DNA of 64,000 nt from Pseudanabaena frigida (GTDB lineage Bacteria > Cyanobacteriota > Cyanobacteriia > Pseudanabaenales > Pseudanabaenaceae), in NCBI GenBank assembly GCA_003242085.1, contig QBML01000013.1:62001-126000 (forward strand). The letters are read 5' to 3'. Under the pieces are notes generated by a model. That model saw nothing but the letters and a program-made list of their open reading frames with translations. It did no database searches and was not told the origin of the DNA. Positions 55,525 through 63,899 of the stretch are shown here, in pieces. Position 1 is the stretch's first letter. Each line of letters starts with the position of its first letter. The translations under genes were made by a program, and so were the position numbers.

Positions 55525-57516
55525 CTATATGCCCAGCTTTTCAAAAAACACTTTGTGGCGTTGTTTTACATCTACTATAATTTTATCGAAATCAATTATT
55601 TCTGTATGAGCATTTAGTAATCTATTATACGTATAGTAGCCAAATTCTCCTTTCAATTTTGCAAAATTATTATTCTCTGCATATTCAATAACAGGAGGTG
55701 TTAAATCACATATTGCATAACAGTAAAATCGAGTAGAGTCATTTACCGAAAGCATACGACCAGAAGTTGTTTTAACACGACATGCATTTATTTGACGAAC
55801 ATATCTATACAACTGACGTGTAGGATCTTCTTCAAATCTAGATTTTTGAGGCTTCTTCAACTCGATAATGGATACACATCTTGCAATCTTATCATCATCA
55901 ACTTCAGCAAAAACCAGAATATCAGGGCGATCTTCGCTTTCGGATTCTGTTATATCACATAATCTGGGGTCAGATGTAGCAAAAGAATGGAATGTCAATC
56001 TTTCGTCAATGAGCCACATATTATGTTCTTCAAAATTAATCTCATCTGTGGATGTTTTTCTCGGGAAAATTATGTCATGTACAATATTTTCATTGTAGTA
56101 TTTTCCATCGTTTTTGTTAATCTCTAACTTCTTCTCAAGGAGGTCTATTATCATTCTTCTGAAGAGAATATATGCAGTTAACTGATCTTTTTGAAAACTT
56201 TCAAGTTTCTCATTTATGTCTTTATATTCTTGTTTGATTTCGTCTACACTTTCTGATTGTGTTTTCAGCAGCTTTTCGCTTATATTTCTAATCTCAAATT
56301 CAGCTTTCCCTTTGTACTTATAAAGTACCTCATCAACCTTTGCATCTGAAGATGTTGGGTCAATTTCGTCATATACTTCGGGGCAGTAGTGAAGTACAGA
56401 TCTGAGTGTTGGATTTTTCTTCTCGACATAATTAGAAGCGATTTCCTTCTTTCTAACCAGTAAAGAACTTAAATAGTCAGCCAGAAATATTTTCGATCTT
56501 TTTATAGTCTCAAGCTTTACTTCATCAATAGATATGGGGAAATCTCCCGTTAGCAAATCTAATTTATCTGGAATTTCAAAATCTATTCTACTTTGGCTTA
56601 CATATTTATCGAGATAGCTACTAGATATATATGCAGAATATATGAATTTACTATCATTTTCGTCAAACTGTGATGATGTACCTAAAAGATTAGAAATGTT
56701 GAAAGATTTTACTTCTCTACTCCTTCCACAAAAAACTAGATTGTGCATCTTGTTATATGTTGAGTAAAGTTTAATATGAGAGATCTGAAATTTCTCTCCA
56801 GACAATTCTATTCCTTCTGTAGTAATATTTTTTGAAATTTTCTCAAACAAATTATTTAATGAGATGCTTTCATCTTCATCTTTGACTATTATAATAGGAA
56901 CTTTATTTGCAATAAAATACGACAGACAGTGTTCAAGAATACGTTGTGCGATTTTTTCTGTAGTCTTATAAGCACTTGGTTGCTTTCGATATTCTTCTTG
57001 AAATCCAATTAACTTTACAGTTGTTTCTTGCTTAGATTTAGTTGTTGAATCTTTAGCATTACTTATACCATTTCGCCTTGTAAAACGAAAACTCCTCTTT
57101 CTATTTGTTCCATTGCTATAGTAAATACTACTAACTTCAATATGATCAAAAGCTTTTAACCAGAAAAACCGACCAATTCCTTTACAGCCTTTTTCTAACT
57201 TGTGTGTTGTATCCGAAGTTAAGAATGAATCATAGTTTGTATCATCAAACCCTACACCATTATCAATTATTTCAAAGCCAATTATTTTCTGCTTTTCTGA
57301 GTCAAATCCTGGCAGCGAATTTTGTCCATCTCTATTGATTACGACAGTTATCTTCCCATTATCCAAGTTTCCACGCTCTTCAATAGACTGTATTGAATTT
57401 ACAACTGCCTCAAAAATAGGTAGAAGAGCTTCACCTTTAAATTGCGGAAGATTATTGATTTTTCCTGTAAGAGATGTTTTAAGGAATGCCGTCATTTGGG
57501 TGTCGAGTGGAGTCAT
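55525..57516 (-). CDS. GHKL-type ATPase with C-terminal PD-(D/E)XK-like region
   Basis: A 663-residue protein. The GHKL ATP-binding fold is at ~20-230: N-box FEAVVNSIQS (Glu36, Asn40), G1 IDNGVGF (85-90), G2 GCKGIGRFFWL (110-120). Central residues ~230-500 are alpha-rich with a coiled coil (~400-460). The C-terminal part has DRPDILVFAEV (~528-538) and SIIELKKPQ (~549-557), which read as the D...ExK core of a restriction-nuclease fold. The Met at residue 8 is an alternative start. AT-rich; lacks HIP1. I do not know a named system with this pair. Confidence 0.75.
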   Translation of the reverse strand: MTPLDTQMTAFLKTSLTGKINNLPQFKGEALLPIFEAVVNSIQSIEERGNLDNGKITVVINRDGQNSLPGFDSEKQKIIGFEIIDNGVGFDDTNYDSFLTSDTTHKLEKGCKGIGRFFWLKAFDHIEVSSIYYSNGTNRKRSFRFTRRNGISNAKDSTTKSKQETTVKLIGFQEEYRKQPSAYKTTEKIAQRILEHCLSYFIANKVPIIIVKDEDESISLNNLFEKISKNITTEGIELSGEKFQISHIKLYSTYNKMHNLVFCGRSREVKSFNISNLLGTSSQFDENDSKFIYSAYISSSYLDKYVSQSRIDFEIPDKLDLLTGDFPISIDEVKLETIKRSKIFLADYLSSLLVRKKEIASNYVEKKNPTLRSVLHYCPEVYDEIDPTSSDAKVDEVLYKYKGKAEFEIRNISEKLLKTQSESVDEIKQEYKDINEKLESFQKDQLTAYILFRRMIIDLLEKKLEINKNDGKYYNENIVHDIIFPRKTSTDEINFEEHNMWLIDERLTFHSFATSDPRLCDITESESEDRPDILVFAEVDDDKIARCVSIIELKKPQKSRFEEDPTRQLYRYVRQINACRVKTTSGRMLSVNDSTRFYCYAICDLTPPVIEYAENNNFAKLKGEFGYYTYNRLLNAHTEIIDFDKIIVDVKQRHKVFFEKLGI

Positions 57517-57551
57517 TTTAGCGTAGTTTTATGGTAAATTCATGAATTTTA

Positions 57552-57579
57552 AATTATCGTGTCTTTTTAAGCATGTCAA
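57552..57579 (-). promoter_or_regulatory. Promoter of the GHKL ATPase operon
   Basis: On the minus strand TTGACA (57574-57579) is followed after 15-16 bp by GATAATTT (57551-57558). It lies about 40 bp before the ATG. The -10 is imperfect. Confidence 0.45.
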
Positions 57580-57638
57580 CGAAAATTCAAGATCCCCATA
57601 AAACATATGGGTACATCTAAATTACCTCCACAAATTCT

Positions 57639-58046
57639 CTACACACTTTCAACAGGCTCAGGCTTCCAAGTTTCGCCGTACTTGTCTTTGAGAGCCGACC
57701 ATGCCTCGACTTGACCTTCAGCATATTCCCCTGGTTTACCCCATTGCAAGAAAGCACTCATCTGCGCCTTGTCATCGGCATCGAGGAAACGGATTGCATA
57801 GGTGGTGAAATTGCCGCGTTTGGCTTCACCCGTTTCAAAGCGGACATCTGCAATTTTGTCCATGTTTAGATGAAACTCGATATGCTCGGAATGCATATTC
57901 GCATACTTGCCCTTGGGGAGTTCCGCGTAAAAAAGCTTCTCGATATTTACCCTTGCTTCCAGCACACCCGCATCACTGGTGACGATCAGGCGAACTAAGC
58001 CGAGAGTGTGACATTCTTCTAAAAAATCTTTTAAAGTAGCAGCCAT
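57639..58046 (-). CDS. Putative ChuX/HutX-like heme utilisation protein
   Basis: A cytoplasmic protein of 135 residues. KLFYAELPKGKYANMHSEHIEFHLNMDKIADVRFETG resembles the core of ChuX/HutX-family heme-binding proteins (FHL...DKI..v.F.e, then FLDADD and FLQWGKPGEY). The assignment rests on motif resemblance and family length; it could be an uncharacterised relative. No heme transporter genes are adjacent. Monocistronic. Confidence 0.45.
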   Translation of the reverse strand: MAATLKDFLEECHTLGLVRLIVTSDAGVLEARVNIEKLFYAELPKGKYANMHSEHIEFHLNMDKIADVRFETGEAKRGNFTTYAIRFLDADDKAQMSAFLQWGKPGEYAEGQVEAWSALKDKYGETWKPEPVESV

Positions 58047-58264
58047 AGGAGTTTATTTAATATTAATTAATAAGTTTGTGATGATGTTATGAAATTTTTT
58101 TGCGATCGCAATATCCCTATTAAACCCGAAAAGAGTTAGTGTGTGTAGCTTTTAGGCGATAAAAGAAGCGATCGCTTCTTTGCCTCGAGAAATTCAAAAG
58201 ACCTCAAAAATGCTCTAAAGTTGACTACAAGCTCATTTACCCGCAACCATTTAAGCTTTGATCT

Positions 58265-59218
58265 ATGAAAATCGCCAATAATATTACAGAATTAGTCGGT
58301 CGTACTCCCTTAGTCGAATTGCAGCGTATTCCCAAGGCTGAAGGCTGTGTAGCACGAATTATCGTCAAACTAGAGGGCATGAATCCCGCCGCCTCAGTCA
58401 AGGATCGTATCGGCGTGAACATGATCCAAGAAGCAGAAGAACAGGGCTTAATTTCACCTAATAAGACAGTTTTAGTAGAGCCAACTTCGGGTAATACAGG
58501 CATTGCCCTCGCGATGGTAGCAGCAGCGAAGGGTTATAAATTAATTCTGACCATGCCCGAAACCATGAGTATGGAACGGCGATCGATGTTACGCGCCTAC
58601 GGAGCCACCCTCGAACTAACCCCTGGAACTGAAGGCATGGGCGGTGCAATTAGACGCGCTAAGGAAATTAGCGAAAGTACTCCTGATGCCTATATGTTGC
58701 AGCAATTCCGCAATCCTTCCAATCCAGCCATCCATCGCAAGACTACAGCTGAAGAGATTTGGGAAGATACCGATGGGCAGATTGATTTTCTGATTTCTGG
58801 AGTTGGCACGGGCGGTACAATTACGGGAATTGCGGAAGTCATTAAATCGCGTAAGTCATCGTTTAAAGCGATCGCGGTTGAGCCAGCCAATAGCCAAGTC
58901 TTAGCAGGTAATCGCCCAGGTCCTCACAAAATCCAAGGTATTGGCGCAGGCTTTATTCCTGAAGTTTTGAAAACGGAACTGATTGATGAAATTATTCCTG
59001 TAACTGATGATCAAGCGATCGCCTTTGGACGTAGACTTGCCCGTGAAGAAGGACTGCTATCGGGAATTTCTAGTGGTGCGGCACTCTACGCAGCAGTACA
59101 AATCGCGAAGCGTCCTGAGAATGCTGGCAAAATGGTAGTGATGATTCAGCCTAGCTTTGGCGAACGTTACTTGAGTACGCCTCTATTCCAAGATCCTGAA
59201 TTAATGGCGCTAAGTTAG
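58265..59218 (+). CDS. cysK: Cysteine synthase A (O-acetylserine sulfhydrylase)
   Basis: PLP enzyme that makes cysteine from O-acetylserine and sulfide. The PLP-Lys motif [15 protein letters not shown], the substrate-binding [12 protein letters not shown], and [10 protein letters not shown] are intact. [16 protein letters not shown] near the C-terminus binds the cofactor pyridine ring. 317 residues, the normal length. Two CT-rich hairpins follow its stop. Confidence 0.96.
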   Translation: MKIANNITELVGRTPLVELQRIPKAEGCVARIIVKLEGMNPAASVKDRIGVNMIQEAEEQGLISPNKTVLVEPTSGNTGIALAMVAAAKGYKLILTMPETMSMERRSMLRAYGATLELTPGTEGMGGAIRRAKEISESTPDAYMLQQFRNPSNPAIHRKTTAEEIWEDTDGQIDFLISGVGTGGTITGIAEVIKSRKSSFKAIAVEPANSQVLAGNRPGPHKIQGIGAGFIPEVLKTELIDEIIPVTDDQAIAFGRRLAREEGLLSGISSGAALYAAVQIAKRPENAGKMVVMIQPSFGERYLSTPLFQDPELMALS

Positions 59219-59231
59219 AACCCCTCCCTAG

Positions 59232-59291
59232 CCCTCCCCTTGCAAAGGGGAGGGAATTAGATTTCTAGTCTTCCCCCTTTGCAAGGGGGAA
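59232..59291. terminator. Two CT/AG-rich hairpins between cysK and the protease gene
   Basis: CCCTCCCCTT/AAGGGGAGGG (59232-59254) and TTCCCCCTT/AAGGGGGAA (59271-59291), each with a 3-base loop. Repeats of this CCCTCCCCTTGCAAAGGGG type are widespread in cyanobacteria. They probably terminate both convergent genes. Confidence 0.65.
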
Positions 59292-59301
59292 TTAAAGGGG
59301 G

Positions 59302-60576
59302 TTAATTAGTAGACTTCGCAATTACATTTTTATAAGTTCCATCTAAAACTGATAGAGCTGCTACATACTGCGGATCTTCCTTTGTACCTAGTTGCTTACG
59401 GGTGATTGGTTCCGTCAGCGCAACTTCCACATCAGGAATAATTCCGCGCTTATGTATATTGTGGTGCAATGGAGTTTCATATTTCGCGATCGTCACCGCT
59501 AAACCTGCGCCATCTTCTAATTCATACAGCGATTGAATTAAACCTTTGCCATAGGTTTTAGTGCCAACCAATTGAGCGCGATCGTTCTCTTGCAATGCGC
59601 CAGCGAGAATTTCACTAGCGCTAGCACTACCGCTATCGGTGAGAACTACTAAGGGATCGGTTGTAATCGCATCACCTTTCGCTTCAAAACTTTCTTGGAT
59701 GCCATGACGGTCAACTGTATAAACGACAGTTCCTTCAGGAATCCACATCCGCGCAATTTGTAAACCAGCATCAAAGAGTCCCCCAGGGTTGCCGCGTAGA
59801 TCGAGAACATAGCGATCGGCTCCTTCGGCTTTAAACTTTTTGATAGTCTTTTCCATATCTGCTGAAGCGTTACCGTTGAACTGATTTAAACGGATATAGC
59901 CAACTTTATGATTCTCTTCTTGATTGAGTTTAGCAATGATAGGCGTAACCGCAATCCGATCGCGCTTAATCACGACATCAAGCTTCTCAAAACCTTTACT
60001 ATCAGCGAGTGGACGCTCTAGACTCAGCTTAACTTCAGAGCCGATTGCACCGCGCATTCTATTCGCACATTCATCAAGGCTCAAACCTTTAGTGGGAATA
60101 TTATCGATACCAACAATGCGATCGCGCGATCGCACACCCGCCACCTCCGCAGGCGAACCTTCAATCGGCGCAATCACAGTCACATTATTATCTGGTTCAT
60201 CAACAGCTATTTGCAGTCCTACACCTGTTAACGCTCCCGAAGTACTAGTTTGCATACTTTTAAACTTGTCAGGTTCTAGCAAGCGCGTAAAAGGATCGTC
60301 TAGAGTGGCAAGCATTTCTCGAATCGCTTGATAGGTATCTTCGCGGCTGTTGAATTTGCGATTGACAAATTGGCGGCGAACTTTGTACCAGTTTTGATGA
60401 TTAAAATCAGCGTCAACATAGGAACGGTTGACGATTTGCCAAACATTAGTTAGAAATTTTTGTTCTTGTAATGAGTCGGTAACCGCAGCATTTACGCCAC
60501 CCATCCAAAAAAACTGCAAGGCGATCGCGACTAAACTAATTACAAGCCAAGACCAAATACGACGCTGTTTTACCAT
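59302..60576 (-). CDS. Carboxyl-terminal processing protease (S41)
   Basis: Exported serine protease of the CtpA/B/C group. An N-terminal signal anchor (~8-30, WSWLVISLVAIALQFFWMGG) is followed by a PDZ domain (~110-200, GVGLQIAVDEPDNNVTVIAPI). The catalytic Ser is in LTDSGSASASEIL and Lys in GTKTYGKGLIQS. The CtpA member matures photosystem II D1 protein; which paralogue this is cannot be told here. 424 residues, typical. Divergent from cobS. Confidence 0.92.
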   Translation of the reverse strand: MVKQRRIWSWLVISLVAIALQFFWMGGVNAAVTDSLQEQKFLTNVWQIVNRSYVDADFNHQNWYKVRRQFVNRKFNSREDTYQAIREMLATLDDPFTRLLEPDKFKSMQTSTSGALTGVGLQIAVDEPDNNVTVIAPIEGSPAEVAGVRSRDRIVGIDNIPTKGLSLDECANRMRGAIGSEVKLSLERPLADSKGFEKLDVVIKRDRIAVTPIIAKLNQEENHKVGYIRLNQFNGNASADMEKTIKKFKAEGADRYVLDLRGNPGGLFDAGLQIARMWIPEGTVVYTVDRHGIQESFEAKGDAITTDPLVVLTDSGSASASEILAGALQENDRAQLVGTKTYGKGLIQSLYELEDGAGLAVTIAKYETPLHHNIHKRGIIPDVEVALTEPITRKQLGTKEDPQYVAALSVLDGTYKNVIAKSTN

Positions 60577-60676
60577 GCTCTCTGTAACAAACTTTTTATA
60601 TAAAAATATTTCTCTATCCTAACCAATCTAGCTTTCATCACACCCAATTTCCCGATTTTTAGTACCTAAGATCCCA

Positions 60677-60731
60677 AAAACCCATAAATTTAGAGAGGGC
60701 GCTTCGCGCCCTCTCTAAATTTATGGGTTTT
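60677..60731. repeat. Family A hairpin (perfect 26-bp stem) beside the cobS start
   Basis: AAAACCCATAAATTTAGAGA plus GGGCGC, mirrored around TTC. Its right arm ends five bases before the cobS ATG, so any ribosome site must lie inside the stem. Confidence 0.88.
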
Positions 60732-60736
60732 CTCAA

Positions 60737-61489
60737 ATGAAGCATTGGCGAAAATTTCAAGCAGCGCTAATTTTTTATACTTGTTTGCCTTTGCGTCCGC
60801 AGGGAACACTTGATTTTCGGGGAATTGCTCTCTATGCGCCACTAATCGGTATTTTCATTGGCGTGGCGATCGCCTCTTTTGATCTTTGCCTAGGACTGCT
60901 CAAACCTACCCCAGAGTTTATATATCTGCGATCGCTACTCACAATTTTACTAGGACTATTAATTACGGGCGGATTACATCTTGATGGCGCGATGGATACT
61001 GCCGATGGTTTGGCTGTCACCGATCCTCATCGTCGCCTTGAGGTGATGGCAGATAGTAATACTGGCGCTTTTGGAGCGATCGCGGGAATCGTAATTTTGT
61101 TATTAAAAGTTATCGCGCTTGCCGCCATTAAGGATCAGCGCTTGTGGATTTTAACTAGTGTTTGGGCGTGGGCAAGATGGGGACAACTCCGCGCCATTAT
61201 GGCTTATCCCTATCTCAAAGCGATTGGTAAAGGCAAATTTCATCAAGAAGATTTGCATCACTGGCAGGTGTGGCTAGTGGCAATTTTATTAACGGCTGGT
61301 AATTTCGCGATCGCCTATTTTTACAACTCACTTTATTTAGGAATCGGTTTAACAGTAATTGGGTTTAGCTTTGCATGGCTAATCGGTGCATGGTTTAATC
61401 GTCAACTGGGCGGACAGACTGGCGATACCTATGGGGCGATCGTTGAGTGGACTGAGGCACTGAGTTTATGCGCGATCGCCTACTTGTAA
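60737..61489 (+). CDS. cobS: Adenosylcobinamide-GDP ribazoletransferase (cobalamin synthase)
   Basis: A 250-residue polytopic membrane enzyme that joins adenosylcobinamide-GDP to alpha-ribazole, the last-stage step of cobamide assembly (pseudocobalamin in many cyanobacteria). The GGLHLDGAMDTADGL motif is diagnostic, followed by DPHRRLEVMADSNTGAFGA. Six hydrophobic segments are visible. The start sits next to a family A hairpin that may hide its ribosome site. No cobalamin riboswitch is seen. The next gene starts 47 bp downstream on the same strand. Confidence 0.95.
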   Translation: MKHWRKFQAALIFYTCLPLRPQGTLDFRGIALYAPLIGIFIGVAIASFDLCLGLLKPTPEFIYLRSLLTILLGLLITGGLHLDGAMDTADGLAVTDPHRRLEVMADSNTGAFGAIAGIVILLLKVIALAAIKDQRLWILTSVWAWARWGQLRAIMAYPYLKAIGKGKFHQEDLHHWQVWLVAILLTAGNFAIAYFYNSLYLGIGLTVIGFSFAWLIGAWFNRQLGGQTGDTYGAIVEWTEALSLCAIAYL

Positions 61490-61535
61490 AATAAAATAGG
61501 ACTCTAATTTAATATTTGACCTTACCCCCAACCAG

Positions 61536-62693
61536 ATGTTAACCAAACTCAAAGTTCAACACTATAAGAGCCTCTTTGATACTGAAATCGACCTCGAACC
61601 ACTAACAGTTTTCATCGGGCCAAATGGCTCTGGCAAATCAAATATTTGCGAAGCCCTAGTTGTATTATCTGGTTTTCTTCAAAGATTTACAAACACTGAT
61701 TTCCTTCAAAAGATTAGAGATAATGTTGGTGTTACTGCATACATTAAAGAGTTTTTCTCGCAATCCTTACAATCTATAAGTAAGAATCAACCAAGTATTG
61801 AATCTAAATTTTGGCATGGTAAATTAGATTTTCTTTTCTTCACAGTAATTACTCTTAAGGAGAATATGAGTGAATCTTCAAAGCTTGTAGAACTTTCAGT
61901 GAGTTTTAACTATCAACAACAAAATATTGTAATCAATCTTCTTGAAAATGGGGTTAATAAATTGAAAGTGGAAGATTCATGGCTATATCCCTTGAAGAAT
62001 TTAGTTTCTAATGATTATCCAGACTCACCCGTAGCTGACGATTTACGTAAAATTTGTATTTATGATTTTGCACCATTTAATTTGTCTAACGAATCTACAT
62101 CTACTGTTAGCATGGAAAGAACAGGAGAAGGTATTGCTTATGCTTTAGCAGACATCTTATTTAGCAATCGTAAAAGCTTCGATGAGTTAGAGGAACGCCT
62201 AAGAATTCTTGTTCCCAACATTCAGAGAATCGCATTACTTCGTGGGGAAAATCAAACATTTTCATTGCAGTTAGTAGATAAATACTCGGAACATCCTATA
62301 CCAGCTTCTGATATATCCGATGGAACATTGAGGATATTAGCTTTTCTGGCAGCGCTATATCAAGAAGATACTCCTAGTATTATCTGTTTTGAAGAAATAG
62401 AAAATGGTGTGCATCCTTGGCTACTACACAAAATGATGGAACTATTAAAACTTGTTTCCACAGAAGGGATTACGGGTAAGCCAGTTCAGGTCTTAATTAC
62501 AACCCATTCTCCTACACTGCTAAACTATATCGAACCTCATCAAGTTCGTGCCGTAGAGCTGGACAACGAAGGTAAAACCCAAGTTCATAATTTACCTACA
62601 GATTCCGTCCGTTTTCAAAAAGCTTTAGAAGCCTATGACGGTTCTCTCGGTGAGCTTTGGTTTACGAATCAATTTGGAGGCAATCCCGCATGA
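61536..62693 (+). CDS. AAA-family (RecF/OLD-like) ATPase
   Basis: A 385-residue ATPase of the AAA15/21 type. It opens LTKLKVQHYKSLFDTEIDL, the RecF-like strand, with Walker A GPNGSGKSN at 28-36. The signature-like DISDGTLRILAFLAALY lies near 258-275. The Walker B SIICFEEIENGVHPWLL (~283) and the H-motif TTHSPTLLNYI (~325) follow. The downstream gene overlaps its stop by ATGA. Families of this kind occur in anti-phage units such as OLD, Gabija and PARIS, where the ATPase pairs with a TOPRIM protein. Confidence 0.85.
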   Translation: MLTKLKVQHYKSLFDTEIDLEPLTVFIGPNGSGKSNICEALVVLSGFLQRFTNTDFLQKIRDNVGVTAYIKEFFSQSLQSISKNQPSIESKFWHGKLDFLFFTVITLKENMSESSKLVELSVSFNYQQQNIVINLLENGVNKLKVEDSWLYPLKNLVSNDYPDSPVADDLRKICIYDFAPFNLSNESTSTVSMERTGEGIAYALADILFSNRKSFDELEERLRILVPNIQRIALLRGENQTFSLQLVDKYSEHPIPASDISDGTLRILAFLAALYQEDTPSIICFEEIENGVHPWLLHKMMELLKLVSTEGITGKPVQVLITTHSPTLLNYIEPHQVRAVELDNEGKTQVHNLPTDSVRFQKALEAYDGSLGELWFTNQFGGNPA

Positions 62694-63451
62694 ATCGTGC
62701 GATTCGGATTGGGTTAATTGCTGAAGGTGAAGCAGAACTAGGAGCAAGTATTCCATACATCAACCCAGAAGATGGTGGCAAAGTTATCGAAAGATTTAGA
62801 GAAGGTGCTCTGCATACTCTGATTAGAAGGGAACTTCAAAGCGTTGGTTTAGATTGCGACTTTGTGCAAAGACATCCCACTAACCAAGAAAGTGGAATTT
62901 ATACAAGACGTACTGGGCACTCAATTTTACAGCCTAAATATCTTGCTCAAGTAGTGATTGCATGGCGACCTAAAGAGGTTGATATGATCCTGATTGTGGC
63001 TGATGCAGACGACATTCTGACAAAGAGACAACGTGATTTAGAAACTGCTTTAGCTAAAATTCGTAGCAATCATTTAGATACCGATGAAAAAGAAATTAGC
63101 GATCGCAGTGCAGGTGGTTTAGCGATTAGAAATTTTGAAACATGGCTACTAGCTGATACGCAGACTGTTTCAGAGATTTTAGATGTTGTGATTGGAAAAC
63201 TAGAAAACTTAGAGGATTTAGAAAATACAAAAGAGATTATGGAAAATGCGATCGCTAATTCTACATACCTAACTGAGGAAACCAGTAATCAGCGACCATT
63301 ACAAATTCGCTGGGATCTCGCTACTCATCTCAATTTAGCAACCATTAAAACCTACTGCCCAAATGGGTATGCAGCCTTTATTCACGACCTCATAGACGCA
63401 GCAAAAGTAGTGCAAGAGTTACCTAGTTTCGCTAACACAGATGATGACTAA
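62690..63451 (+). CDS. TOPRIM-like (DUF4276-type) protein, partner of the AAA ATPase
   Basis: Its start overlaps the ATPase stop (ATGA), so I use the Met at 62690 though the frame opens upstream at 62657; that gives 253 residues. The N-terminal IGLIAEGEAEL (Glu12, Glu14) and later MILIVADADD (Asp105, Asp107) fit the Glu and DxD residues of a TOPRIM fold, as in DUF4276 and OLD-type nucleases. The C-terminal part is helical. Together with the ATPase it is a plausible defence pair; activity is inferred. Confidence 0.7.
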   Translation: MNRAIRIGLIAEGEAELGASIPYINPEDGGKVIERFREGALHTLIRRELQSVGLDCDFVQRHPTNQESGIYTRRTGHSILQPKYLAQVVIAWRPKEVDMILIVADADDILTKRQRDLETALAKIRSNHLDTDEKEISDRSAGGLAIRNFETWLLADTQTVSEILDVVIGKLENLEDLENTKEIMENAIANSTYLTEETSNQRPLQIRWDLATHLNLATIKTYCPNGYAAFIHDLIDAAKVVQELPSFANTDDD

Positions 63452-63464
63452 TTATTTACCAACT

Positions 63465-63507
63465 GCTAAAGAATGAGGGTATGCAAGGTATACCCTCATT
63501 CTTTAGC
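63465..63507. terminator. Terminator between the TOPRIM-like gene and the repeat-protein gene
   Basis: Perfect 18-bp stem GCTAAAGAATGAGGGTAT with a 7-base loop and flanking T/A-rich sequence. It lies between two convergent genes. Confidence 0.7.
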
Positions 63508-63509
63508 TA

Positions 63510-63899
63510 TTAAGGGCGATCGCCATTAGCATTTTCAGGTGGTTTGGGTGGTAAGCCCAAAGCTTCAACTAGTTTTTGTTTGGTGATACCCAACTTCTTC
63601 GCTGCTGCATCTAAGTCTGGACGTGGTGGCTTAGTGCGTGGGCGTTCCCCATTAGCATTTTCGGGTGGTTTGGGTGGTAACCCCAAAGCTGAAATTAATT
63701 GCTCTTTGGTAATACCCAACTTCTTCGCTGCTGCATCTAAGTCTGGACGTGGTGGTCTATTGCGCGGGCGCTCTTGATTGGATTCTGACTGGGGCTGAGC
63801 GGATAAATTCAAGCTCATAGAACTTGGTAACATTGCTACAGCGCTCCCTAGAATAAGAGCGATCGCCGCGACTTGGATTGATTTAGTAAGTTTAATCAT
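63510..63899 (-). CDS. Exported protein with two 43-residue repeats
   Basis: Not recognised as a named family. A signal peptide (~1-34, VAAIALILGSAVAMLPSS, ending NLSAQ) precedes two near-identical units with the pattern RPPRPDLDAAAKKLGITK(E/Q)(Q/K)L(I/V)xALGLPPKPPENANG. Each unit has a short helix with KKLGI.K..LV.ALG, the form seen in small protein-binding repeats, flanked by Pro-rich linkers. The DNA of the two units is also highly alike, so the repeat is a recent duplication. The end lies next to the terminator at 63465-63507. Confidence 0.65.
   Translation of the reverse strand: MIKLTKSIQVAAIALILGSAVAMLPSSMSLNLSAQPQSESNQERPRNRPPRPDLDAAAKKLGITKEQLISALGLPPKPPENANGERPRTKPPRPDLDAAAKKLGITKQKLVEALGLPPKPPENANGDRP

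Noticed and set aside
60590-60736. Looked for a cobalamin riboswitch before cobS
   Set aside because: The gap is too short for the B12 aptamer and contains only a family A hairpin.
63545-63780. Near-identical DNA repeats considered as a CRISPR or tandem non-coding repeat
   Set aside because: They keep reading frame and encode a repeated protein unit behind a signal peptide.
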